NCBI GenBank assembly: GCA_039105265.1
Contig: JAPFFF010000063.1
Span: 558,001-622,000 of the forward strand
DNA: 64,000 nt
Direction: 5' to 3'
Source of the DNA: Tritrichomonas musculus
Taxonomy: Eukaryota; Parabasalia; Tritrichomonadida; Tritrichomonadidae
Below the pieces are notes generated by a model. It did not search any database and had not been told where the DNA came from. It saw nothing but the letters and a program-made list of their open reading frames with translations. This document shows positions 21,901 to 28,044 of the stretch, one piece after another. The position numbers and the translations under genes are program-made. How positions within the stretch are numbered: position 1 is the first letter of the stretch; each line of letters starts with the position of its first letter.

Positions 21901-24774
21901 TGGGTAGCAGCGCTTGGAATTCGAAATGTTCCTGATTCCTTTTTAAAGCAAGTTTTGAATAAAAACGTCATTTGTTCTCTTTCGATTTTATCTCCCAATT
22001 TTGAAGAGAACTTTATCTTTTCGATAAAAAGAAATCAAGGAATAATCATTTATGATTATGACTTCTCTAATCCTCATCCTTTGGTTATGCTTGCTTTCGA
22101 AGCACAGCAAGAAAATGGTCCTTTATTTTACACTTCGAATTCGAATTCGAATTCTGTTGAAATGATCAACATTCCTGACAATTTTGTTTGCTATTTCAAT
22201 GTTGATAAATTGATTCCAAACGAGCTTGTCAATCCTCTCCCTCCATGCCGTTTTGTAAACCTTTCAATTGACGCCACAACGACCACTGAAATGATTGCTT
22301 TACGGTTATTCAATTTGACTAGTTTACGTCAAAAAAATGAGGCCGCTCAAATTGAAAGAGAGATTCTTTTGATTAAAGAAAATTTGGCAAATTCAGAGGC
22401 AGCGCTAAGGACACTTCTTGTTGACTCATCGACGAAGATTTTCTCTGATAAAAACATGCAATGGAACTTCACGAATCTTGCACGGAAGAGGAATGAACTA
22501 ATCCAAAGTCAGAAGAAATTGAAACAGCAACATCTTTGGCTTTTTGATGACTATCCAACATTGACACTTTTAGCGAAGAACCTGAATGAATTCTTCTTGC
22601 CTTACACGAAGCAAAGCTCGTTACTTTGGTCAGTTTTTGAGGCAGAATTTGAGGACGTTAAACGTATTTCAACTGACTCATTGTGTCACATTGCACAGAC
22701 GCAAATTATCGGAATCTTCAGTGCAGCTCTTCCTCTGGTTGAAAGGATCAAGACTTGCGCGGAAGCTTTCCACTTGAAGCTCGATGGATCGAACTCTTTT
22801 CCGAGCGGTTATGAGGATCCAAGGACGATTCATTTGTCGCGCAGTGACGATCGCCTCTACATGTCGTCGATGATGCTGAATATGTCTGGCATTGACGATG
22901 ACGATAACGATATCGGTGACGATAGAAATGAATTGAATGAGGACGATGAAAATTCGGCGGTTGGAATTCGATTGAGTCGAAGTAACGACGATTTTTCAAA
23001 GGACTTAAATTTGACTGATTCAACCGGTTTTGATCGTCTTATTAACAAATTGAATGAGGTCACTGAAGGTCAAATTAGAGACCTTCAATACGTGCCCAAC
23101 ATTTTGAAAAGAACTCACCCTAACCGTCCCGTCTTAATTCACACAATAACGGCTTCTTACCAGCTCCTCGCTTTCCTCTACATTTTCAAGTGCGAGATGA
23201 TCCACGTCGGCGACATTCTGAGTCGGCCAACTCTGATACAGAACGCTGCGCAGAAAGGGTCGGTTGTTGTAACTGTCTGTTGTAACAAGAAGACGCTTTG
23301 TGAGCTTCTTTCGGCGGTTTCAATGGTAACCGCTTCCGGCTTTTTGTCAGCCAATTTTCGGTTAATTTGTTTTGTCATTGAAATTTCTTTTGGCGAAATG
23401 ATGTCAATTTCGTCACTTTTTGTGAGCAAATGTGATGTGATATGTTTAGATTCACCTTTGTCGGTTAAAACGGTTTTCTCATCAACTATTAAATCACTCA
23501 CTTGTGACGGTTTATTCACGAGAAAAGTGTCAATTCCGACATCGCAAAGAAAGCGAAATGGTCGGCCAATTATATCAAAAAGTGACACCGATACGACCTC
23601 ACAACCGCTACCAATGCCTACCATTCCGACCAAGTACGACCCCTTCGCTGCCAAAATGGCACTTTTTGACGCAGCGGTTGTTTCAACTCACCTCCTTTCC
23701 CACCTCGCGAAGTGTCCGTCCTTCTTCGCGTTCAGGGCCGCTCTCCAGTGCTCGTACGAAGCGAACAACGGCAACATCAACGAGATTGGCGAGTTTGCAA
23801 TCAAGTACGTCTACGGCGCTGACAGTGAGCTCTCTGGATGCACCCGGCCACTTTTTAAGATATGGTCAAAATTTGACACATCAACATTTGGCCTTGAATC
23901 GAGCCCGACATCTTCTCCTTCGAAGTTCATCAGCAGCCAGTATCCTCTACCGACGTCCTTTGCTGAGAGGAATGTCCAGAAGAGTCTCGATTCGATGCCT
24001 GTTCTCGACGACCCTCTTGTTTTTGGTTTTGAGAGCTATGCGTTCGACTTTTTCAAAGACCACTTTTTCGATTCACTTTCGGGACGAAATGCGACGTCAT
24101 CTTCGGCCTCCAGTCCAGAGATACCTGCCGACTCGGTCGGCAATCTGAATCTATTGTTGAACACCTCATCAACCGCCAATTCGCCCTCAATTAAAAAGTC
24201 CCTCAAAAAGTTGAATGTGGCGAATGTTGATGCGTCGCGCGTATCGTCGATGACTTCACTCATGACGGTTATGAACAGTTTGAATAAAGGAAGCTCCGAC
24301 TTTTTGACCTTCGAGATCAAATTGGATTTGATAGCCCAACCGTCACATCACAACTTGCTCAGAAGGGAGCAGCTGATAAGGGCCCCAAAAATAATTGACA
24401 TATCCCTCCTGTACCAGCCGCTGCTGATGATCGACAGCATCATCTCGCAGGACTTCCTGGAGCTCAAGAAATTCGGCAGAGTCGTCGCAGTGAAGGACGC
24501 AAATAAGTATGCCGTTAGCCAGCCAGTTCACCAACGGTTATTTTTCAATGACCTCTTCTGTAGAGGAGCTTCTTTCGATTCAAATTCGGCGGTTTTTAGA
24601 AAATTCAATGGTTTCTCAAAATTGCCGCCGTTGGAGTTTTACGTAACTGAAAAAGTGGAGTCGTTGAGGCCCGCAAGATTGTTCCATAACGGAAAAATGC
24701 TGATGACCATTTATGCTCAGAAAGATAATGACGATTTCGAATTTTCGATATTCTCATATTCAAAGAAGGAATAG
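12931..24774 (+). CDS. Dynein heavy chain with degenerate AAA1, AAA3 and AAA4 ATP sites
   Basis: A 3947-residue dynein heavy chain in one frame. Residues 1-225 are low-complexity Ser/Thr/Asn/Pro, then a small block with 'FEWMPCTVLSF'. Tail and linker follow (DHC_N2 hallmark 'LRSRHWNQISKL' near residue 987). The AAA1 region near residue 1467 reads CSRIGISNIET where the Walker A GPAGTGKTET should be, and FNGLDHL replaces Walker B FDEFNR. AAA2 keeps a P-loop LGKPLCGKT (residue 1728) and the sensor-like ETDDISNASPA (about 1823). AAA3 (about 2063) reads ISGTRNSSINNL, and AAA4 (about 2391) NSSGLSKTNMKL; neither is a P-loop. The stalk coiled coils (about 2593-2710 and 2820-2905) enclose a recognisable microtubule-binding domain (SRDLAIIKTMNHPPHGV). 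The C-terminus is shorter than in canonical axonemal chains, with an acidic insert near 3313. Likely a structural or regulatory axonemal dynein rather than a motor (inference). GC content varies strongly along the gene. Confidence 0.9.
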   Translation: MKKKPDTSRTQKGEKQVISARRPVKDKEDFFSSLYENSNPVTLPKIPKSHQLETSKNPNDNTNDFNSNQNITNDANSNSQFMGISKVKRSKDKYSKPMQASFKVNTKGLAAIKKDSSQHRAQTIQSPKKVPSDLAIQTTPPRQHPRPRTPTSSLMSTDLTNKSPKLFIPNLSNTKSSNSSSQHHALSARPSKQPILPHTPIDSLSTISNDKLALFDDNDFDDPEFMQKIRSRITQGTVTGSSLYFTSEGTFEWMPCTVLSFIPPNNYKIRFNISGKVKEVPRISLRFDDEDKDRFEKRREKAKITRTEIDSQLKQETYLMSRSERINIPIEPTLIKSMLKRLSEKEKSHFLIPRMLIEIQNQYSYSLAVVDYINLWETNEEAKIDFIKNGLRPINFASNETTKVPRVRPLKMPNIFFPNYKSMLEIVDLLKDIENDPFFSYVNKKSTSLVDFFNDFKFHLKTASSNARSIVLNQLIEISQRIIEKVTDESKKKSLLCMINLRYKHALSNLTIRSIDHIIESGMHFNIVSENDPQKVDQPLDDIISKGNGFIDEVYKTFIENPPQEVDPYLLTNKSLSLDNASLDKRHEEALKKWDEIVRGNFNDYQKMIDDINEITIGIPRDLNKKLKEILPDDFTSVLNEGKDPSVDSNSINYEAIQKDLELANQGLKNFHLKYTNCFFQFKLFTFDATKFFDKISQMHSIFKDSVFQYLTSHSNYQLNRISEMITSLDSKCRKKAEDIEQWYEKSTLLLDVATNFKSLNKMLDQVFILLTFMSNFYYEPKENGFVKLYQVRLQLSNAIKSLEKYKKQDIDEKIHFIEEHSRRKKELQKELQSFQVEVSNFHNQDPTKDVQYVNEILIHKEKEFNELKKTVQLYQKRDEAIGVEKTEYPIVATIQGDIDMFLHVWNIAVLLETEVPKWLSTQYRELNVNLISDTLIEWERTLKKIVSQLGVNHKMAPMLNKLIQEVTDQIPHLQIVRAFCNPNLRSRHWNQISKLVQQEINPNESITWHWMLESGVEDYIIGINAISRSADLEYKVEKTLYTIIEDLTSLKLKVNEVDGVVRLEDPTYAVEMLAEHQRMIQEVMIPPYINPFLSKIKDYEVLSSNVRSILKTTLDTQQRIDELKPAMDSKDLRVQHEDVCLQFDEQVEKFNNFTGNFKLSLSFHQIVSNQKYVDLTKDLFNEFEVLKKDLTEILEEKRKQFPRFYLLSDSQLVYILSTCQTPSKSNHLFNIMYPAISHALFNDKETECIGFVSIYNETLMLNNKVKVNPEKVEKWYSQFDIEIVNSMRESTKTLLSKRSGKSEKLALQYPIQIVQVVNNIMFTTNVENCFDRNGSSFAENRVSRMNDQFELILNSLNESFEFLKQAYMKQPCIQLSALILSFINNRNTIKKLIKKKVDSPFNSIWYSNLKYHSISDPSFDVIVRIGPSSYNYGFEFGLSRYPFPQTKMSSIMNASLMLSTASRIPTVVCSRIGISNIETLINFTTLLGKMPIILNCTNYVNFDRIKKTLDISEKVNSFIIFNGLDHLSQETFNELSIEVLKRKETIPHSMRIFGTYSIVSECPEKLKLAYRPIVLKDIDAEKQFRTLLSSCITQEEEYVNNLSSKLGSFIINIAPAFFSKFNFINPMRIIWSAVLNTFEKVTNKMKINEINYEIYKSISEEFKKYYGEYEQFNQLQTVMDTIFEIKSSDQKSSQNQKLKENGKLNDFEYRISQLEEFIQSHFAIVLLGKPLCGKTVSLNQAIENLELKVEYINQHSIDPSDLYGNVNSGLISSLISTTDVFVFDGVLKNGELETVVSGFEIPHYFTFGDSTRYIMNKKHRFIFETDDISNASPALIGNCPIFFINDHLLSFGDRLNFFLEKKIRNESRLIDPFSQTIVGSRISCNDLCEKIADFSTFIIPKMKVENDAPLTELHCISGYFKFLQCSILNYYVTGNMKANLKNTAENLIQDIPDLCLFSVFWAFAAAYNDEQLSEFDKNLRKLYHSKYGKKIDSIIESYFDSKKRVWMKWTDSGSELFPIQSKEEGINIYQYMTDISPQYLLIPLVFLTPTLYLTNILISEGYNVLISGTRNSSINNLIISTPNISENFTPYSFSFPPEGTHKIIRKMIHMILPDSSSSHGFTVRKPLLSLYDFDPNSSASELMRFVIEHGYMHNDVSFVRNIVDGIRFVVSCRETEIFNQRLTHHMFVIRIPKPSDNIIQSTISHAINVLWNIQDNNDVISSSLLKLFRESQNVFHFNIEHLLTVLQRVAIVRLNKDPSFLLEAIAHETVAIFYNAFHSKDILNSIQNAISTISKKCSFNYIDVNEIAGKKLLTNLHSDVFRSVSSFDDLNKNTEKSLKKENSLMKFISYENSFSELKINEEMIKKIKNKIKQFDIMSISSYLSTPRTHLTINSSGLSKTNMKLVTYACEIIQAELHHKRLNEPLMKCFHDQFINGGIKKKHHVLFLTDLTLTSNEKLMLKQLVNSSDVFDLFERGEKLQLMTDMFSSGHNPFDDETCETMDGYNRLLSNFLTDCSNYFHLCVVTDDKDVLRHSLIYKPFYGIDHALSHLINSINIDGRLQEKIESLHNIQLFSLYPYLLKYPNMKFFIKSLKNRMDKWSEKLKSRKLIIDQIASTGEDLKVFMDKTSQEMEDLKNLLVSLSEELENSSKQTEQMSSIAQLNAEKFEKQSKVLNEQEIAADKLRKESQKQLTETKAILENASKELKALSSRDLAIIKTMNHPPHGVVLVVSAMCIVLDQPIDRTKEDEVVWNSAKKVLNDASFMNKLVSKALDSLTPTVLEQLKQIIADPNFDPKVIQRASSAAKSICTFIRSVVPYYEALEVYKLRAKEVDESQKQLNELRRQHEIAMNALAQSKQDVINMQNKQLELQERKKQIENQLFEQSQKIDSYQKVEELMKPFFNQNKIEQKNLEKNINDLFDHCFLQQLVIDLFGPFNNDERNQIAKALTPKIGRYTYLPYEDDDLVERWESLHYPVSLMMKENTLMLSSRWVAALGIRNVPDSFLKQVLNKNVICSLSILSPNFEENFIFSIKRNQGIIIYDYDFSNPHPLVMLAFEAQQENGPLFYTSNSNSNSVEMINIPDNFVCYFNVDKLIPNELVNPLPPCRFVNLSIDATTTTEMIALRLFNLTSLRQKNEAAQIEREILLIKENLANSEAALRTLLVDSSTKIFSDKNMQWNFTNLARKRNELIQSQKKLKQQHLWLFDDYPTLTLLAKNLNEFFLPYTKQSSLLWSVFEAEFEDVKRISTDSLCHIAQTQIIGIFSAALPLVERIKTCAEAFHLKLDGSNSFPSGYEDPRTIHLSRSDDRLYMSSMMLNMSGIDDDDNDIGDDRNELNEDDENSAVGIRLSRSNDDFSKDLNLTDSTGFDRLINKLNEVTEGQIRDLQYVPNILKRTHPNRPVLIHTITASYQLLAFLYIFKCEMIHVGDILSRPTLIQNAAQKGSVVVTVCCNKKTLCELLSAVSMVTASGFLSANFRLICFVIEISFGEMMSISSLFVSKCDVICLDSPLSVKTVFSSTIKSLTCDGLFTRKVSIPTSQRKRNGRPIISKSDTDTTSQPLPMPTIPTKYDPFAAKMALFDAAVVSTHLLSHLAKCPSFFAFRAALQCSYEANNGNINEIGEFAIKYVYGADSELSGCTRPLFKIWSKFDTSTFGLESSPTSSPSKFISSQYPLPTSFAERNVQKSLDSMPVLDDPLVFGFESYAFDFFKDHFFDSLSGRNATSSSASSPEIPADSVGNLNLLLNTSSTANSPSIKKSLKKLNVANVDASRVSSMTSLMTVMNSLNKGSSDFLTFEIKLDLIAQPSHHNLLRREQLIRAPKIIDISLLYQPLLMIDSIISQDFLELKKFGRVVAVKDANKYAVSQPVHQRLFFNDLFCRGASFDSNSAVFRKFNGFSKLPPLEFYVTEKVESLRPARLFHNGKMLMTIYAQKDNDDFEFSIFSYSKKE
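14260..14288. repeat. Perfect 14-bp inverted repeat inside the dynein gene
   Basis: AAAAAGTCGACAAG, one C, then CTTGTCGACTTTTT: a perfect palindrome with a 1-nt centre, lying in coding sequence for KKSTSLVDFF. It is listed because similar short perfect inverted repeats recur in the GC-richer parts of this gene (14851-14867, 18118-18142, 23064-23087). Confidence 0.8.
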
Positions 24775-25009
24775 ATGTATTTATTATTATTATTGTTTAA
24801 TATTTAATAAAATGATATTATATTATTAAGTTTGAAAAATATATTTTTTTTTTATGATAAAAATTATAAATATTATTTAGGATTAATTAAAATAAGTTTG
24901 ATTTTATGGGGGAAATGATGATGGTTGATGATTGCAATATAAACAAAAAAAAAAAAAAATCTTTATAATAGCATTTTTTTATGAGAATAAATATAATATA
25001 TAAAAAAAA
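24775..25009. other. Short spacer between dynein gene and tRNA
   Basis: 235 bp, AT-rich with A and T runs. The T8 tract reading out of the tRNA on the minus strand (as A8 at about 25002-25009) lies at its right end. Confidence 0.5.
25001..25009 (-). terminator. RNA polymerase III T-tract terminator for tRNA-Arg
   Basis: Directly downstream of the tRNA 3' end on the minus strand is a run of eight T (written AAAAAAAA on the plus strand), the standard Pol III stop signal. Confidence 0.75.
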
Positions 25010-25082
25010 CGTGCCACCCAGGACTCGAACCTAGAATCTCATGCTCCGTAGGCACACGCCTTATCCATTGGGCCAGTGGCAC
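25010..25082 (-). tRNA. tRNA-Arg(ACG): tRNA-Arg (anticodon ACG)
   Basis: Reading the minus strand gives a full cloverleaf. The acceptor stem is GTGCCAC/GTGGCAC with discriminator G. The D arm is GCC..AATGGATAA..GGC. The anticodon stem is TGTGC/GCATG (two G-U pairs) with loop CTACGGA, so the anticodon is ACG at positions 34-36. The variable loop is AGATT, and the T arm CTAGG/CCTGG has a TTCGAGT loop. There is no intron, CCA is not encoded, and internal A and B boxes (GGTTCGAGTCC) are present. ACG is read as ICG and decodes CGU/CGC/CGA Arg codons. A T8 terminator follows. Confidence 0.95.
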
Positions 25083-25532
25083 TTCTTTTATAGAAATATA
25101 TAATTTTTATTTAAATTAAATATTTGGTATTTCTATTTTAGTAAAAAGCAAATGAAATGATTTTCAAAGATTCCAATGAATTGAGTTATTATTTAAATAA
25201 ATTAAAATTGCTTATTGCCTTTTTTCGAATTGTCAATAATTTCGAAACAATGAAAAAAAGAAAAAAATTTATGTGCAATTTGGTGATGAATGATTTGATC
25301 ATTTAATGAGTATTTAATAATTTCATTATATTAAATAAATGTTAGTATATTACAATAATTAGCAAGATATTTATGAAATCAGTTTTCATTACACCATATT
25401 ATATTGTAAAATAAAATTATAAATAAATACAAATTTTATAATAATATAAAATAAATGAGCATAATGCCATTAAAAATGTAAAAGTTCTAGACTTTCTAAA
25501 TCATTATAATAATAATAATAATAATAATAATA
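25083..25532. other. AT-rich intergenic region ending in a (TAA)n microsatellite
   Basis: About 450 bp without a gene. A (TAA)n run of about nine copies covers about 25505-25532 and abuts the terminal inverted repeat of the next element. Confidence 0.6.
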
Positions 25533-26479
25533 ACGTTCTTTCATTTGAACCATAGCATTTCATCAGAGTCGTAACAAAAGGTCAAATAGAATTGACGATT
25601 AGTCAATTTAATATACTTTAATTCACCATATATTCAATTTTATTCAATATCTTGCTACGAGTTTATTTCTGAGGAATTTTCAAACTTGTATTGTATTTGA
25701 AATTTTCAATGAAAATCCAATATCTCAGTTCATTTGATTTTTTTGGAAGCTCGAAGGGATTCTTCACCATTAATGTAACAAAGTAATTACATAGATATAA
25801 TTTCAAGCCTGATGATCGACTGATTTCCATAAGAGAATGTTTAAATTAAATTGATGAAGCATCTGCCTCAAATATTCGAACAAGTATAGCTACCACAAAT
25901 GTTGATTACGTCGCATGTTAAGAGCACTGGCACAGAAAGAAATGTTACAATGCTAAAGGAGGTAAGCAAAACAATTAATTAAATAAATCCTACAATTTAA
26001 CAAATCTAAAAGAAATTGATGAGATTAATACACTCATTTCACAAAGGCAGATTCTAAATATCGTTGTTTAGGCGCTGATGTCGATTTTCTCTAATTTTCT
26101 TTATGATCTTAAAAACTCAAAATTAGAAAATTTTTGTTTTTTATTATGCATTAATTTATTTAAAACATATATTTTATATAAATTTTGTTGTTTTTCCTTG
26201 AAAAAAAAGATAAATCTAATTTTATATTTGAATGATTATTCAAAATTCAAAGGGTGTTGTAAATAATTTGAATTGAAAAAACAAAATAGAAATATCTTAT
26301 TAAAAATATATAAATATTATCGAAATAATGTATTTATATTCATATACATATTAATTAATATTTAAAAATAAATTATAATAATTAATTATAATATTTTAAC
26401 GAAGATATTTTAAAAAAATGCTTTCAATTCAATCTTGCTACGACTCTGATGAAGCGCTATTGCATTTTTGAAAGAACGT
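25533..26479. mobile_element. TA-flanked element with terminal inverted repeats, non-autonomous Tc1/mariner-like
   Basis: The left end ACGTTCTTTCA...ATAGC...TCATCAGAGTCGTA is matched in inverted orientation by the right end (TACGACTCTGATGA...GCTAT...TGAAAGAACGT). The repeat is about 38 bp with three mismatched patches. Each end is bordered by TA (25531-25532 and 26480-26481), the duplication made by Tc1/mariner transposases. The ~950-bp interior has no transposase-length frame. Its middle (about 25690-25960) has a few coding-like fragments such as FFGSSKGFF and IDEASASNIRTSIATT that I cannot assign. Best reading: a decayed or deleted derivative mobilised in trans. Family assignment rests only on TA and the repeat ends. 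Confidence 0.6.
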
Positions 26480-26507
26480 TAATCATATTATATAAAAAAA
26501 AATCATA

Positions 26508-26762
26508 ATGGCCAAAAACAATTCCGATAAGCAAAACAGCAATTGTCATTTAGATTATTGGAAATATAATGATCTATTTTTATTTCGTCAAATTTATCCA
26601 TATATCGAAGCCAACGAAAGTTCAAATGTCATAAAAAATGTAAAAAAGCTTCAATCTTCGGGATTATTAAAAATAGTCGATATTTCGAAATTATATCAAG
26701 TTGTTTTTCATTCTTTGAAAATAAAAAGAAAATTCTATTCTACAAAAAAAAAATTGAAATAA
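26508..26762 (+). CDS. Small hypothetical protein (84 aa), doubtful
   Basis: 84 residues starting 29 nt beyond the end of the TA-flanked element. It has a fairly balanced, soluble, Lys/Ser/Asn-rich composition (LDYWKYNDLFLFRQIYPYIE) and ends in a Lys-rich tail. There is no recognised domain. Local A-richness makes chance frames of this size possible. Confidence 0.25.
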   Translation: MAKNNSDKQNSNCHLDYWKYNDLFLFRQIYPYIEANESSNVIKNVKKLQSSGLLKIVDISKLYQVVFHSLKIKRKFYSTKKKLK

Positions 26763-27393
26763 AATGATTTGTATGTAAAAGAAAATTTAAAGATAATTTT
26801 TTTATATTTTTATTGGCGTTTTATATAATAATAACTCATTTTATATTAAAAAAAAAATATTCGGCAAAATCCTGTTTGTTCTCAATTTTTATATATTCAC
26901 AAAAATATTGTGATAAAAAAAATTTAATAATGCGTTCAAATAACTACTTCTATTCTCCCAAGATTGGAATAAAATAAGATATTATTTCTAAAAATATAAT
27001 TTTTATTATTTTCATTTTTATAAATTTTCAATATACCAATTGAAACAACGGTTTTAAATTAATACGAAAAAATTTCAAAATATAAATATGCTTTCTCTAG
27101 AAAAAAAATAAATATTTTAATTGTATCACTAATTTATTAAATAATATTATGAATTTTTTTTTTATATTCAAAATTCAAATAAATTTGTGGGCTACTTTTT
27201 GTATCATTATTTTTTTTTTTTTTTTTTTATAAACCCAAAATCTAGATAATAAATATATTTATCACTAAGAAAATAATTTTTATTTTAAACAAAAATTAAT
27301 ATATAATGAGAGGAAATACAAATCTTTTGACTTCATTCATTCATGGAGACTGTAACATAAATACAAATTTTTGAATAGGATGAAATAAACTTT
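26763..27393. other. Intergenic region, homopolymer-rich
   Basis: About 630 bp, extremely AT-rich, including an 18-T run near 27210-27229. No gene or paired repeat was seen. Confidence 0.5.
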
Positions 27394-28044
27394 TCAAATT
27401 AATATGCTACTTAAACAATCTGGAAAAAACAATTCTTTTTCTGGTAATTGAGTTGAATCATCACTATTGCATCCATCGCCCCATAGACGATCCCATTCTG
27501 CAATTATTTTTTCAGATTCTCTATCATCTGTTAAATCATAATTATTTGTAGAATTATTATTTGAGCCTAAATCGTATTCAGTAGGATAACAAATTGTTTG
27601 TGGTGGAATGTCATTTAATATATTAGTTTTATTCAGTTCTTGTAATTGATTTTTATTATTAATTTCTTCCTGCTTAATTTGTATTTCATTTTGGGTATTA
27701 AAAATTCCTATATTATTGTAATTATTGCACATGTTGCTAATTGCAAATAATTTATTTTGATTATTAGTAATATAGTTATTATCGTTTTGGATGAGCGTAT
27801 CATTAGGAATAGCTTTGTGCTCAGATACATGAAACTGTGAGCGAATACTATCTGGTGTATAGTTTGTTTTCAAGCTCTTCTCTTTATATTTCTTAAAATC
27901 TTTTGATAAATGCTTAACTATTATCATAGTTTTTTCTTTTGATTGTATCTTCTCTTCGGAGTCCAAAGGAATCCTTAGTTTGACATCGTTGAGGCATATT
28001 ATAATTGCTGTAGCTCTATGTGAGCCTTTAGATTTGCGCCCCAT
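27394..28044 (-). CDS. Hypothetical Asn-rich protein
   Basis: 216 residues of no family I recognise. The N-terminus is basic (MGRKSKGSHR) followed by two short hydrophobic strands (ATAIIICL, VKLRIPL) and a Lys-rich helix about residues 28-60. The middle is Asn/Gln/Ile-rich and low complexity. The C-terminus is acidic with aromatic residues (SEKIIAEWDRLWGDG, PEKELFFPD). A basic head plus an acidic-aromatic tail is compatible with a DNA-associated regulator, but nothing here proves it. The start ATG is followed by a balanced N-terminus, and both flanks are strongly AT-rich. Confidence 0.5.
   Translation of the reverse strand: MGRKSKGSHRATAIIICLNDVKLRIPLDSEEKIQSKEKTMIIVKHLSKDFKKYKEKSLKTNYTPDSIRSQFHVSEHKAIPNDTLIQNDNNYITNNQNKLFAISNMCNNYNNIGIFNTQNEIQIKQEEINNKNQLQELNKTNILNDIPPQTICYPTEYDLGSNNNSTNNYDLTDDRESEKIIAEWDRLWGDGCNSDDSTQLPEKELFFPDCLSSILI

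Noticed and set aside
12931-24774. Spliceosomal introns in long genes
   Set aside because: The frames run uninterrupted from start to stop and I saw no parabasalid-type 3' intron signal (ACTAACACACAG) anywhere in the window.
26078-26266. 62-codon hydrophobic frame within the TA-flanked element
   Set aside because: Phe/Leu/Lys-rich low complexity, typical of chance frames in AT-rich DNA; no transposase motif.
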